Assembly (NCBI GenBank): GCA_027621175.1
Contig: JAQCCM010000004.1
Location: 52,940 to 116,939, forward strand
Length of the DNA stretch: 64,000 nucleotides
Source of the DNA: Bacteroidota bacterium
Lineage (GTDB): Bacteria; Bacteroidota; Bacteroidia; Flavobacteriales; Flavobacteriaceae
Direction of reading: 5' to 3'
This document shows positions 46,828-55,576 of this stretch, in pieces. Under the pieces are notes generated by a model that saw only the letters and a program-made list of their open reading frames with translations, searched no databases and was not told the DNA's origin. Position numbers and translations under genes: made by a program. Position 1 is the stretch's first letter; every line of letters starts with the position of its first letter.

Positions 46828-47958
46828 ATGAAAAAATTCACTAAATATATTCTTATTACACTCCTTGTTTTTGGCGTGCTGTTTTCAGCAGCATATTTTG
46901 CTAAAACAAATAGCAAATCCGCTATTACCTATAAAACAGAGAAGTTGTTTAAGACCACCATTGAAAAGGAAACGGTGGTAACGGGAAAGATAGTCCCCGA
47001 AGATGAAGTGGAAGTAAAACCACAAATTGGCGGAATCATTGACCGTATTTTTGTAGAAGAAGGCGACCAAGTAACCATGGGCGACCTTATTGCTCGTATT
47101 AAAGTAGTGCCTAACGAACAAAACCTAAACGCTGCTGATGGACGTGTCAAAAAAGCACAAATTGCATTTAATACACGCAAAAAAGATTTTGATCGAAATA
47201 AAATACTTTATGAAAAAGGTATTATTTCCAATGCCGATTTTATCGCCAATGAACTTTTATTCAATCAAGCAAAACAAGATGTATTAAACGCCGAAAGCGA
47301 TCTTCAAATTATCAAGGAAGGTTCTATTGGTGGGTCGAGTGCTGCCAATACGGATATCCGAGCTACAGTTCCTGGAACCGTTTTGGAAATTCCTGTTAAG
47401 GAAGGCGACCAAGTTATTGAATCCAACAGTTTTAATGCTGGAACAACCATTGCGGCTATTGCAGATTTAGGCAAGATGATTTTTGAAGGAAAAGTAGATG
47501 AAGCTGAGGTGGCATCGTTGCGCGTGGGCACACCGCTTAAGGTTAGTTTAGGCGCTATCGAGGATCAAGAATTAGACGCTTCACTACAATTTATCGCCCC
47601 AAAAGGAACTGAAGAACAAGGTGCGGTGCAATTTAAAATTGAAGCCGATTTGGTACTAAACGATAGTATTTTTGTTCGCGCAGGCTATAGTGCAAATGCG
47701 TCTATTGTACTAGACAGAAAAGAAGATGTTTTGGCACTCCGCGAAGCCCTTATTCAGTTTGATCGAAAAACACAAGACCCTTTTGTAGAGATCATGACAG
47801 GAGATCAGAAATTTGAACGCCGTGAAGTAAAACTCGGGATTTCAGATGGCGTGAATGTAGAAATTCTTGAAGGTGTTGCTGAAGAGGATCAAGTGAAAGT
47901 ATGGAACCGTACCGAAGAGCGTGATGAGGATAACAAAAACGAAGAGGACGATGCGTAG
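46828..47958 (+). CDS. Periplasmic adaptor (HlyD/MacA family)
   Basis: A 376-residue membrane-fusion protein. An N-terminal helix (~5-23) anchors it. The biotinyl-lipoyl halves are recognisable as KPQIGGIIDRIFVEEGDQVTMGDLIA and ATVPGTVLEIPVKEGDQVIE, with a short coiled-coil hairpin between them (~85-150). Beta-barrel and membrane-proximal domains follow. It bridges the permeases and the TolC-like outer-membrane protein. The stop overlaps the next gene by 8 bases. Confidence 0.93.
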   Translation: MKKFTKYILITLLVFGVLFSAAYFAKTNSKSAITYKTEKLFKTTIEKETVVTGKIVPEDEVEVKPQIGGIIDRIFVEEGDQVTMGDLIARIKVVPNEQNLNAADGRVKKAQIAFNTRKKDFDRNKILYEKGIISNADFIANELLFNQAKQDVLNAESDLQIIKEGSIGGSSAANTDIRATVPGTVLEIPVKEGDQVIESNSFNAGTTIAAIADLGKMIFEGKVDEAEVASLRVGTPLKVSLGAIEDQELDASLQFIAPKGTEEQGAVQFKIEADLVLNDSIFVRAGYSANASIVLDRKEDVLALREALIQFDRKTQDPFVEIMTGDQKFERREVKLGISDGVNVEILEGVAEEDQVKVWNRTEERDEDNKNEEDDA

Positions 47959-49378
47959 GATTTTATCATTTTGTGCTTTATTGTTGTTGGTTTTAGGCTA
48001 CAGTCAACAACCTGAACAAGCTGCACCGTGGACGCTAGAAGCAGCTGTGGCGCATGCCGTAAAAAACAACTTGCAAATCAAACAAGCCTATTTGGATGTT
48101 ATGGATGCAGAAACCTACAAAAGCCAAGCGGTTGGAAATTTCTTACCTACGTTAAACCTTTCTGCTGGTCATTCGTGGAATGTGGGACTGAACAGGAACT
48201 TAACGACCAATACTTTAGAAGATATGACCAACCAGTTTTCAAATGGTTCGGTGGATATGGGCGTAAATATTTATAACGGTAAGCGAAATATATACCAATT
48301 GCTAAGTGCCAATTTAGGCGTTTTGGCACGCCAATATCAGCTCGAAGACATGAAAGAAGACGTGATGCTTTTGGTGGTAAACGGTTATTTACAAGTCTTA
48401 TTTAACAAAGAAAATTTGGCAGTGCAAAACAATCAGTTGTTGGTGGCTAAAACCGAGTTGGACCAAACCCAAGGGTTGGTAGATGCCGGCGCGTTGCCAA
48501 AAGGAGAGTTGTATGAGCTCCAAGCTACATTAGCCACACAAGAGCAGCAAGTAGTTACCGCACAAAACGATTATGAAATAGCACGAATTTCATTAGCACA
48601 GCTTTTACTTTTAGAGGATCTTGAACATTTTTCCATTGCTGATTCAGACTACGATATGGTAGCCACCATGATACTGGATAAAACTCCTCAAGAGTTATTC
48701 GACAAAGCAGTTTCTTCACGAAACGATATCAGGTTTGCCGCAACCAATGTAGAAATTGCCGAAGCAAATTTAAAAATCGCCAAGGCGGCGTACCAACCCA
48801 GTTTATCAGGCTATTACAGTTATAGTTCGCGTCTTTCCTACGCCGATAGATTGGTGCCGACTGGTGCTGTAAATCAAGTGCCCATTGGTACAGTAGCTCA
48901 AACAGGACAAGTTGTTGTGACCCCTCAAGCAAAGACGGCAAGTGCACCACATTTGTCTATTGGTGAACAGTTAAGACAAAACGATGGACACAATTTTGGT
49001 GTGAATTTGCGTATCCCCATATTGAATGGACTTTCCGTAAAAAACAATGTCCGCCGCAATAAGGTTAGTGTAGCGCGTTCTTCTACGGTTTTAGACCAAC
49101 AGAAACAAGATTTAGAGCGTACCATTTACCAATCGTATGCCGATGCCAAAGGAAGACTTATAGCCTACGAGGCGGCACAAAAAACCACACAATCACGAAA
49201 GGAAGCGTATCAATATGCCTTAGATCGGTTTAATGTAGGTGCGGCTACATCGTTGCAGTTTTCACAAGCCAAACAACGTTACGATGCGGCGGTTTCAGCA
49301 GAGCTGCGCGCTAAGTTCGATGCTATTTTCCGCATCAAAATTTTAGAGTTCTATTTTGGTATTCCGCTAACGCTGTAA
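47951..49378 (+). CDS. TolC-family outer membrane efflux protein
   Basis: A 475-residue outer-membrane factor. The ATG at 47951 (MRRILSFCALLLLVLGYSQQ, signal peptide ending at YSQQ) is preferred over one at 47921 inside the adaptor gene. Two long alpha-helical repeats (for example NNLQIKQAYLDVMDAETYKSQA and a matching second half near ASSTVLDQQKQDLERTIYQSY-type helices) form the trimeric channel. It overlaps the adaptor gene by 8 bases, completing the tripartite system. Confidence 0.93.
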   Translation: MRRILSFCALLLLVLGYSQQPEQAAPWTLEAAVAHAVKNNLQIKQAYLDVMDAETYKSQAVGNFLPTLNLSAGHSWNVGLNRNLTTNTLEDMTNQFSNGSVDMGVNIYNGKRNIYQLLSANLGVLARQYQLEDMKEDVMLLVVNGYLQVLFNKENLAVQNNQLLVAKTELDQTQGLVDAGALPKGELYELQATLATQEQQVVTAQNDYEIARISLAQLLLLEDLEHFSIADSDYDMVATMILDKTPQELFDKAVSSRNDIRFAATNVEIAEANLKIAKAAYQPSLSGYYSYSSRLSYADRLVPTGAVNQVPIGTVAQTGQVVVTPQAKTASAPHLSIGEQLRQNDGHNFGVNLRIPILNGLSVKNNVRRNKVSVARSSTVLDQQKQDLERTIYQSYADAKGRLIAYEAAQKTTQSRKEAYQYALDRFNVGAATSLQFSQAKQRYDAAVSAELRAKFDAIFRIKILEFYFGIPLTL

Positions 49379-49383
49379 AGTAG

Positions 49384-49398
49384 TATTTTTGCCGCATG
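49384..49398 (+). promoter_or_regulatory. -7 box next to the tsaB start
   Basis: TATTTTTG (49384-49391) ends 4 bases before the tsaB ATG at 49396. It gives tsaB a promoter independent of the efflux operon and a likely leaderless mRNA; a -33 element is not clear. Confidence 0.5.
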
Positions 49399-50082
49399 GC
49401 AATACTTTTGCATATCGAAACCGCCACCGAGCAATGTTCCGTTGCCTTAAGTGACAATACAACACTGTTGGCGCAAAAATCCATTTTAGAAGGCGGATTT
49501 AAGCACGCCACCAAACTGCATGTTTTTATTGACGAAATCTTACGAGAAGCCAACATCTCCCCTTCACAATTAGATGCTGTTGCTGTGAGTGCAGGACCGG
49601 GCTCGTTTACGGGATTGCGGATTGGAAGCGTTGCCGCCAAAGGCTTATGCTTTGCCTTAGACATACCGCTGATTACCATATCCACCTTACAACTTCTGGC
49701 TGCGCCACATGTGCAAAACGCTAAAGTGGTGGCACTTTTGGATGCACGCCGCGATGAGGTTTATACCGCAACCTTTGATGTTGGAGGTAAGGAATTGTCC
49801 CAAATGCAAGCCCATATTTTAACCGAAACTTCCTTTGCAGACCTTGCCCGTGAACCCGTTTGCTTTGTAGGAACAGGAGCCGAAAAAGCACAAAACATAT
49901 TACCCGAAAACACCAACTGGCAGTTTTTCTCCACGCACCCCATAGCCACCGCTATGCTGCACTTGGCAACAGTAGCGTTTGAGAAAAAAGAGTTTACGGA
50001 TAGCACCGCTTTTGCGCCTACCTACATTAAGCCCGTACGCATTACGCCTTCTAAAAAAGATACGCTGGGTAGGGTGATGTAG
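49396..50082 (+). CDS. tsaB: tRNA t6A modification protein TsaB
   Basis: A 228-residue TsaB, partner of TsaD/TsaE in making N6-threonylcarbamoyladenosine at position 37 of ANN-reading tRNAs. An ASKHA-fold N-terminus (LLHIETATEQCSVALSDN) and the family motif VSAGPGSFTGLRIG are present, as is LDARRDEVYTA. Normal length. It follows the TolC gene by 17 bases but has its own -7 box. After it comes a 0.9-kb region without intact genes. Confidence 0.95.
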   Translation: MAILLHIETATEQCSVALSDNTTLLAQKSILEGGFKHATKLHVFIDEILREANISPSQLDAVAVSAGPGSFTGLRIGSVAAKGLCFALDIPLITISTLQLLAAPHVQNAKVVALLDARRDEVYTATFDVGGKELSQMQAHILTETSFADLAREPVCFVGTGAEKAQNILPENTNWQFFSTHPIATAMLHLATVAFEKKEFTDSTAFAPTYIKPVRITPSKKDTLGRVM

Positions 50083-50250
50083 TTAATTTATAGATCGGCT
50101 TTGGTCAGCAAATGGCTGAATGTAATCTAACGGTCTAGTTTATGAGCAGTAGCGGATTAAAAACCACTGACTTTTCGGTTAAACACTTACATTTATTAAT
50201 ATTCATTTCCTTTCAATTTAGCACCAAACCCGCTATTGCTTATACACATT

Positions 50251-50620
50251 GTTGTGCGTTCGGTGTTTTTTATTTTCGTTTCTTTTTTCAATGTCGTTTC
50301 TGTTTTGCGTTGGCTTTGGAAGCTCTTTTAAAAGCTTTGGTCGAGCGTTGGCTGGTGCGGCTTTTAAATGTGCTTACAAATAGCGTGGGCTTTACATTTT
50401 ACTTATCAATTCCTTTGCTTTGTCCAACGTATAAGCTCCTTTAATTTCTTTCTTGTCAAATACCATAAAATAGGCAAAGTCATTTCCTGCTTGTCTTTCC
50501 CATTCGTTTCCAAGTCTGCATTTTGCTTCACTGTCTGAACCGTCTAAATGGTCGCCTTTGTTTGTCGGCAAAAACCAAATGTGCTTGACCGAGCGTTGGC
50601 TTTTTACACTGACGCACAAC
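50251..50620. mobile_element. Candidate 370-bp inverted-repeat element
   Basis: The left end GTTGTGCGTTCGGTGT (50251-50266) and the right end ACACTGACGCACAAC (50606-50620) are imperfect inverted repeats: on the opposite strand the right end reads GTTGTGCGTCAGTGT. Between them lies the fragment of a restriction-type gene plus repeated GCGTTGGCT motifs. No transposase is present; a MITE-like remnant is one reading, but chance or another repeat type is possible. Confidence 0.35.
50392..50600 (-). pseudogene. C-terminal fragment, restriction/helicase-like protein
   Basis: The minus-strand frame ends SDSEAKCRLGNEWERQAGN, DFAYFMVFDKKEIKGA and a terminal helix KAKELISKM. This resembles the extreme C-terminus of some restriction-endonuclease subunit R / DEAD-helicase proteins, in which a YFMVF strand and a G-A-Y/T turn precede the last helix. 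Only ~65 codons remain and the upstream sequence is repeat DNA, so it is a broken tail. The homology is from memory of motif layout, hence moderate confidence. Confidence 0.45.
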
Positions 50621-50649
50621 GACCCCGCTAAACGGAGTTAGGTTCGGGG

Positions 50650-50682
50650 TTTTGAATATCGAGTTTACTCGAGTATTCAAAA
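50650..50682. repeat. Imperfect 15-bp hairpin
   Basis: TTTTGAATA (50650-50658) and TCGAGT (50659-50664) pair with ACTCGA (50667-50672) and TATTCAAAA (50674-50682), leaving a TT loop and one bulged G. No T-tract follows, so it is not a standard terminator. Confidence 0.7.
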
Positions 50683-50807
50683 GACCACAAGAACCTTACC
50701 TTGTTCCGGGTAACTTTAAACATTCCCAATAAAAATTCCAAAAGCGAGTGTGTAGGTATCACAAGAAGAACAGATTTGGGTCTGTTTCAAACAAATATAA
50801 CAAAAAT

Positions 50808-50874
50808 AGCAGAAAAGCTGTCATTCTGAACCTACCTGCCATCCCTAAAAAGCAGAAAAGCTGTCATTCTGAAC
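50808..50874. repeat. Two 24-base direct repeats
   Basis: Identical 24-base units at 50808-50831 and 50851-50874, each starting AGCAGAAAAGCTGTCATTC and ending CTGAAC, are separated by 19 bases. Each ends in the TGTCATTCTGAA arm of the palindromic repeat family. Confidence 0.8.
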
Positions 50875-50942
50875 TTGTTTCAGAATCTCTATTAATGATT
50901 TTCATACTTTTTTTAGAATCTGAATTTATTTCAGATTGACAA
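50862..50942. repeat. Palindromic intergenic repeat, composite form
   Basis: Left arm TGTCATTCTGAA (50863-50874) and right arm TTCAGATTGACA (50930-50941) are imperfect inverted copies. Inside, AATCTGAA (50917-50924) and TTCAGATT (50930-50937) form a perfect 8-bp hairpin. The ends match those of the repeat at 25030-25071. Confidence 0.7.
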
Positions 50943-51021
50943 AAAAAGGTATGGTTTTCTGCAACACAGGTTTAGATCTGTTTCACACAATTATAACGAA
51001 AATGGTAAATCAATTGTAAGG

Positions 51022-51459
51022 CTATACCGCCTTGAGCACATGGGTTACAATCCCCCAGATAATCAGTTCGTTTTCTTCGGTTACTTGCAGGGGTTTATAG
51101 CGGTCGTTTTCAGGCATCAACCATACACAGTCTTCCGCTACTTTTAACCGCTTTACGGTAAACTCCCCATCTACAAAACACACGGCAATTTTGCCGTTTT
51201 CGGGTTCTAAGCTGCGGTCAATGACAAGCAAATCGCCATCGTCCAGTCCGGCTCCTACCATAGACTGTCCTGCAACACGTGCATAAAACGTAGCCGCTTT
51301 ATTTTTTACCACTACATTGTCTAAACTAATGCGCACTTCTTTAAAGTCGTCTGCTGGCGAGGGAAACCCTGCCGAAATACCTTCTCCGGCAAGCCACACA
51401 TCAGGTTTGTTGCTGGTATCGTCGGGGCTATAAAAGTGGAGGGTGCTCGATTTTTTCAT
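51022..51459 (-). CDS. umuD: UmuD-like autoproteolytic polymerase V subunit
   Basis: A 145-residue LexA/UmuD-type S24 peptidase. The cleavage region lies in ISAGFPSPADDF (Ala-Gly-type site at ~30), the nucleophile in GQSMVGAGLDDGD (Ser ~70) and the base lysine in FTVKRLK (~107). After RecA-stimulated self-cleavage UmuD' would pair with UmuC for translesion synthesis. It lies downstream of umuC with a 4-base ATGA overlap, the reverse of the E. coli umuD-umuC order. No helix-turn-helix, so not a LexA repressor. Confidence 0.92.
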   Translation of the reverse strand: MKKSSTLHFYSPDDTSNKPDVWLAGEGISAGFPSPADDFKEVRISLDNVVVKNKAATFYARVAGQSMVGAGLDDGDLLVIDRSLEPENGKIAVCFVDGEFTVKRLKVAEDCVWLMPENDRYKPLQVTEENELIIWGIVTHVLKAV

Positions 51460-52715
51460 TTAACCTTAATAATGTCGTTAATGTCAGTGGTATAGCGCGG
51501 CGATAGGTGCGCTTGTTTCATTTTAAAGGTTCGGGAAAGATCTTGGTTGGCAAGTTTTATTTTATGCGGCCCATACTTGCGATGTAAGTGGTCTATGCGC
51601 TGCATAAGGGCATCGTGGCGCGCATCTTCTTTGTCAAACAACGTAAGTTGCTGCGCGTTTTTGGGTATAATTCCCGTAACCATTACGCCTGCTTTTTTAT
51701 ATTGAATACCGTTTTTATAGATACGCTCAAGTCCTTTGAGGGCGTATTTGCTAACGGTCAAACTCGACTGTGAAGCAAAGGGCATCGGGATGAGTATGCC
51801 GTTGCGGTATTGCGGTAAATCGGGCATAAACGGATTACTGCGGACAAACACATACACCGCATGGCAGTTGCTGCCTTGTTTGCGTAATTTTTCGGCGCAA
51901 AGCGTTGCGTAGGTAGAAATACGTTCGCGCATTTCTTCATAGGAGGTTATAAGCGATTCAAAACTACGAGTGGTAGCAATGGCTTTTTTGGGCGATGGTA
52001 CCATTTCCATGGGAATGGTTGCGGTTCCTTCCAAATCTTTTTTAAGGCGAAGCCCCACTACGCTCATGTGTTTACGCACCCACTCGTCTGAAAGTAGGGT
52101 AAAGTCATAGGCCGTTTTGACGTTGCTAAATGCCAGTCGGCGGGCGTGTTGGCGCCCGATGCCCCAAACATCTGCAATGGGCAGCCACTTTAAGGCTTTG
52201 ATGCGTTTTTCTTCGGAGTCAATGACGTAAACCCCATTGGTTTTGGCGGCAAATTTTTTGGCTACTCGATTCGCCACTTTCGCAAGTCCTTTGCTGGGAC
52301 CAAGTCCAATGCTCACGGGCATACCTGTCCATTTGCGTACGCGTTTGCGCATTTGTTGCGCATAAGCTTCCATGTCGTACTGTTGAAATCCGTCAAAGTG
52401 CAAAAAGGCTTCATCGATACTATAGACTTCCACCTCGGGGGTAAACTGTCGTAGTACGTCCATTACGCGCTGACTCAGATCGCCATAAAGCGGGTAGTTT
52501 GACGAAAAAACACGTACGTCATGTTGCCGAAAAAAGGACGCAAACTTATGTGCTGGCGCTCCCATGGGAAGTCCAAGCGCTTTGGCTTCGTTGCTGCGGG
52601 CAATTACACAACCGTCATTATTGGACAAAATCGCAATGGGCTTGCCTTCTAATGTGGGTTGGAAAATGCGCTCGCACGAAGCGTAGAAGTTGTTACAATC
52701 GACTAAAGCAAACAC
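51456..52715 (-). CDS. umuC: UmuC, Y-family DNA polymerase V catalytic subunit
   Basis: A 419-residue Y-family polymerase for lesion bypass. Catalytic motifs are FALVDCNNFYASCERIF at the start, SNNDGCVIARSNEAKALG in the fingers and YSIDEAFLHF in the palm (Asp-Glu metal ligands); the little-finger domain follows. The start is taken as the GTG at 52715, giving the family-typical M-F-A-L-V-D; the TTG two codons upstream (52721) is the alternative, and no in-frame ATG is available. It is divergent from sucA across ~105 bases that contain a perfect inverted repeat. Confidence 0.94.
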   Translation of the reverse strand: MFALVDCNNFYASCERIFQPTLEGKPIAILSNNDGCVIARSNEAKALGLPMGAPAHKFASFFRQHDVRVFSSNYPLYGDLSQRVMDVLRQFTPEVEVYSIDEAFLHFDGFQQYDMEAYAQQMRKRVRKWTGMPVSIGLGPSKGLAKVANRVAKKFAAKTNGVYVIDSEEKRIKALKWLPIADVWGIGRQHARRLAFSNVKTAYDFTLLSDEWVRKHMSVVGLRLKKDLEGTATIPMEMVPSPKKAIATTRSFESLITSYEEMRERISTYATLCAEKLRKQGSNCHAVYVFVRSNPFMPDLPQYRNGILIPMPFASQSSLTVSKYALKGLERIYKNGIQYKKAGVMVTGIIPKNAQQLTLFDKEDARHDALMQRIDHLHRKYGPHKIKLANQDLSRTFKMKQAHLSPRYTTDINDIIKVK

Positions 52716-52783
52716 CCTCAAAACTACATTTTTTTACTATACATTTTGATTCTTTTTTTTACAAAAATGACGTGCAAATAAAT

Positions 52784-52802
52784 GCAAATGCAGTACATTT
52801 GC
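52784..52802. promoter_or_regulatory. Inverted repeat in the umuC-sucA intergenic region
   Basis: GCAAATG (52784-52790) and CATTTGC (52796-52802) are perfect inverted repeats with a CAGTA spacer. A partial third GCAAAT lies at 52774-52779. The right half covers the sucA -7 box, so it is a candidate operator for sucA, umuC or both. Confidence 0.5.
52794..52801 (+). promoter_or_regulatory. -7 box of sucAB
   Basis: TACATTTG fits TAnnTTTG exactly and ends 19 bases before the sucA ATG at 52821. It shows that the earlier in-frame ATG at 52782 is not used. Confidence 0.6.
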
Positions 52803-52820
52803 TTTGTACAACCAACCTCG

Positions 52821-55559
52821 ATGGACAAGTTTTCGTTTCTCAATGCTGCCCATACGGCACATTTTGCACAGCTCTACGACCAATACCTAATCGACCCAGA
52901 TAGCGCAGAACCCAGTTGGCGTGCCTTTTTTCAAGGCTTTGACTTTGGTTTAGAAAATGGCGAACAGCATACCAGTGACGCCATTCCCGAAAGCGTTCTT
53001 AAAGAATTTCAAGTCGTAAAACTTATTGACGGTTACCGTGGAAGTGGACACTTGTTCACACGTACCAACCCCGTGCGTGAACGTCGAAAGTATAAACCTA
53101 CACTTGCCATTGAAAATTTTGGCTTGTCACACAACGATTTACACACCGTATTTTCCGCAGGAGATATTATTGGAATTGGCCCGGCTACCCTTGCGGATAT
53201 CATTGTACACTTGGAACGCATTTACTGCGAATCTATTGGGCTGGAATATATGTTTATTCGACATCCAAATCGCGTACAATGGATCCAAAAATGGATTAAT
53301 AAAAACGGAAATCATCCGAACTTTAGCGTAGAAGAAAAGAAACACATTCTTAAAAAGCTTAACGAAGCGGTTGCCTTTGAAAACTTTTTGCATACCAAAT
53401 ATGTAGGGCAAAAACGCTTTTCCCTTGAGGGGGGCGAATCGCTTATTCCGGCACTCGACGCGCTGATTGAAGGTGCTGCCAAAGATGGCGTTGAAGAGTT
53501 TGTGGTTGGAATGGCACACCGTGGCAGACTGAATACGCTCACCAATATTTTTGGAAAGCCTGCACAAGATATTTTTAGTGAATTTGACGGAAAAGACTAC
53601 GAGGAAGAAGTTTTTGACGGCGATGTTAAATACCACTTAGGCTGGACCTCAAAACGCCTCACTGATGCGGGCTATCAAGTGAATATGAACATTGCGCCAA
53701 ACCCATCCCACTTAGAAGCCGTTAACGCGATAGTGGAAGGGATATCTAGAGCAAAACAGGATAGAAACTACAAAGGTGACAGGCGAAAAGTGATGCCCAT
53801 TCTCATACATGGAGATGCGGCTATTGCGGGTCAAGGCGTGGTGTATGAAGTAGTGCAAATGGCACAACTCGATGGCTATCGTACCGGAGGAACCGTACAT
53901 ATTGTGGTAAACAATCAAATTGGATTTACCACCAATTATTTGGACGGACGTTCGAGTACGTACTGTACCGATATTGCCAAAGTAACCTTATCGCCCGTAT
54001 TGCATGTCAATGCCGACGACGCAGAGGCGGTTGTTCATGCCATGAATTTCGCATCGGCCTATCGCAATCATTTTTCTAGAGATGTGTTTATCGATTTATT
54101 GGGGTATCGTAAATATGGCCACAATGAAGGAGATGAGCCTCGATTTACCCAGCCAAAATTGTATAAAGCCATTGCCACTCACAAAAACCCGTGCGACATT
54201 TATGCCGAAAAACTGATGTCAACAGGGGTGATCACTCAAGAGGAGTTGGCGCAAATGGAAGCGGTTTACAAACAATCCTTAGAGGAAAAATTAGAGGATG
54301 CACGTCAAGCATCCAATACCGTAATTACGCCCTTTATGCAAGACGAATGGGCAGGATTTGAATTGGCAAAAGAAACGGATATGTTGCAACCCGTTGACAC
54401 AACTTTTGCGTTGAATAAGTTAGATGACATCGCAACAACATTGACCACATTACCATCCGATAAAAATTTCTTACGCAAAACAGTTCGCTTGATTGCAGAC
54501 CGAAAAGCCATGTATTTTGAACGTAATAAGCTCGATTGGGCCATGGGCGAATTGCTTGCTTACGGTTCACTGCTTTCTGAAGAACACGGTGTGCGAATTT
54601 CGGGTCAGGATGTAGAGCGAGGCACATTCTCACATCGACATGCCGTACTGAAAGTTGAAGACTCTGAAGAGGAAGTTGTATTGCTCAATAGCCTTCATAA
54701 ATCGCAAGGGAACTTCGATATTTTTAACTCTTCCCTTTCGGAATATGGCGTTATGGGCTACGACTATGGCTTCGCCATGGCAAGTCCAAATACACTTACC
54801 ATTTGGGAAGCTCAGTTTGGTGATTTTAGCAACGGAGCACAAATCATGATTGACCAGTATTTGTCCTCTGCCGAAGACAAATGGAAAATGCAAAATGGAT
54901 TGGTGTTGTTTTTACCTCATGGCTATGAAGGGCAAGGGGCCGAGCATTCCTCTGCTCGTATGGAGCGATACCTGCAGCTTTGTGCCAAAGACAATATGTT
55001 TGTTGCTGATGTAACCACTCCAGCAAACTTATTCCATATGCTGCGACGCCAACTAAAATCAACATATCGAAAGCCACTTGTGGTATTTACACCAAAAAGT
55101 TTGTTGCGCCACCCAAGGGCCGTTTCTACAAAAGAAGAAATGGCAACAGGTCAGTTTATGCCCTTGATAGATGACGACAGCGTAGCCAGCAAAGATGTTA
55201 AAACAGTAGTGTTTTGTACAGGAAAATTTTATTACGATTTGCTTGACGCACGTGAGCAAAAACAACGCACCGATGTAGCGCTTGTTCGTTTGGAACAATT
55301 GTTCCCGTTGCCCAAAGCCGAAATCGAAGCATTACTCAAAAAATACGACAAAGCCGAAGTGGTTTGGGCGCAAGAAGAACCACGTAATATGGGTGCTTAC
55401 GGGCATTTATTGTTACATTTACCTCAGGCGCGTGACTTCCGTGTGGCGTCTAGGCGTTTTTATGGCGCACCTGCGGCGGGAAGTGCTACCCGTTCCAAAA
55501 GGCGTCATCAAGAAATTATTGAATACGTATTTGATAAAACCAAAGACAACATGCGTTAA
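52821..55559 (+). CDS. sucA: 2-oxoglutarate dehydrogenase E1
   Basis: A 912-residue thiamine-diphosphate-dependent E1 of the 2-oxoglutarate dehydrogenase complex in the TCA cycle. N-terminal [23 protein letters not shown] binds E2. Catalytic regions include [29 protein letters not shown] (thiamine-binding GDG-type Asp), [19 protein letters not shown] and the C-terminal [10 protein letters not shown] and KSLLRHPRA. The ATG at 52821 is set by the promoter position. sucB follows after 17 bases. Confidence 0.97.
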   Translation: MDKFSFLNAAHTAHFAQLYDQYLIDPDSAEPSWRAFFQGFDFGLENGEQHTSDAIPESVLKEFQVVKLIDGYRGSGHLFTRTNPVRERRKYKPTLAIENFGLSHNDLHTVFSAGDIIGIGPATLADIIVHLERIYCESIGLEYMFIRHPNRVQWIQKWINKNGNHPNFSVEEKKHILKKLNEAVAFENFLHTKYVGQKRFSLEGGESLIPALDALIEGAAKDGVEEFVVGMAHRGRLNTLTNIFGKPAQDIFSEFDGKDYEEEVFDGDVKYHLGWTSKRLTDAGYQVNMNIAPNPSHLEAVNAIVEGISRAKQDRNYKGDRRKVMPILIHGDAAIAGQGVVYEVVQMAQLDGYRTGGTVHIVVNNQIGFTTNYLDGRSSTYCTDIAKVTLSPVLHVNADDAEAVVHAMNFASAYRNHFSRDVFIDLLGYRKYGHNEGDEPRFTQPKLYKAIATHKNPCDIYAEKLMSTGVITQEELAQMEAVYKQSLEEKLEDARQASNTVITPFMQDEWAGFELAKETDMLQPVDTTFALNKLDDIATTLTTLPSDKNFLRKTVRLIADRKAMYFERNKLDWAMGELLAYGSLLSEEHGVRISGQDVERGTFSHRHAVLKVEDSEEEVVLLNSLHKSQGNFDIFNSSLSEYGVMGYDYGFAMASPNTLTIWEAQFGDFSNGAQIMIDQYLSSAEDKWKMQNGLVLFLPHGYEGQGAEHSSARMERYLQLCAKDNMFVADVTTPANLFHMLRRQLKSTYRKPLVVFTPKSLLRHPRAVSTKEEMATGQFMPLIDDDSVASKDVKTVVFCTGKFYYDLLDAREQKQRTDVALVRLEQLFPLPKAEIEALLKKYDKAEVVWAQEEPRNMGAYGHLLLHLPQARDFRVASRRFYGAPAAGSATRSKRRHQEIIEYVFDKTKDNMR

Positions 55560-55576
55560 CGCATAAAAGAGTAATT

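Larger units (their letters stand above)
50083..51021. other. 0.94-kb repeat-rich region without intact genes
   Basis: No intact gene is visible. The stretch contains, in order: a possible inverted-repeat element (50251-50620) holding a gene fragment; a 15-bp imperfect hairpin (50650-50682); two copies of a 24-base direct repeat (50808-50831 and 50851-50874); two diverged copies of a 27-base repeat (50781-50807 and 50977-51003); and a palindromic repeat (50862-50942). The motif GCGTTGGCT occurs three times (around 50307, 50346 and 50592). Short open frames here have atypical, Phe/Leu-rich translations and no recognisable family, so I do not call them. Confidence 0.7.

Noticed and set aside
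50142..50444. A 100-codon plus-strand open frame after tsaB
   Set aside because: It begins near no promoter, has a Phe/Cys/Leu-rich translation with no recognisable domain and lies across the repeat-rich debris and inverted-repeat end.
50251..50640. Integron attC-like sites
   Set aside because: The GTTGTGCG and CGCACAAC ends do not fit the GTTRRRY core, and no integrase gene is present.
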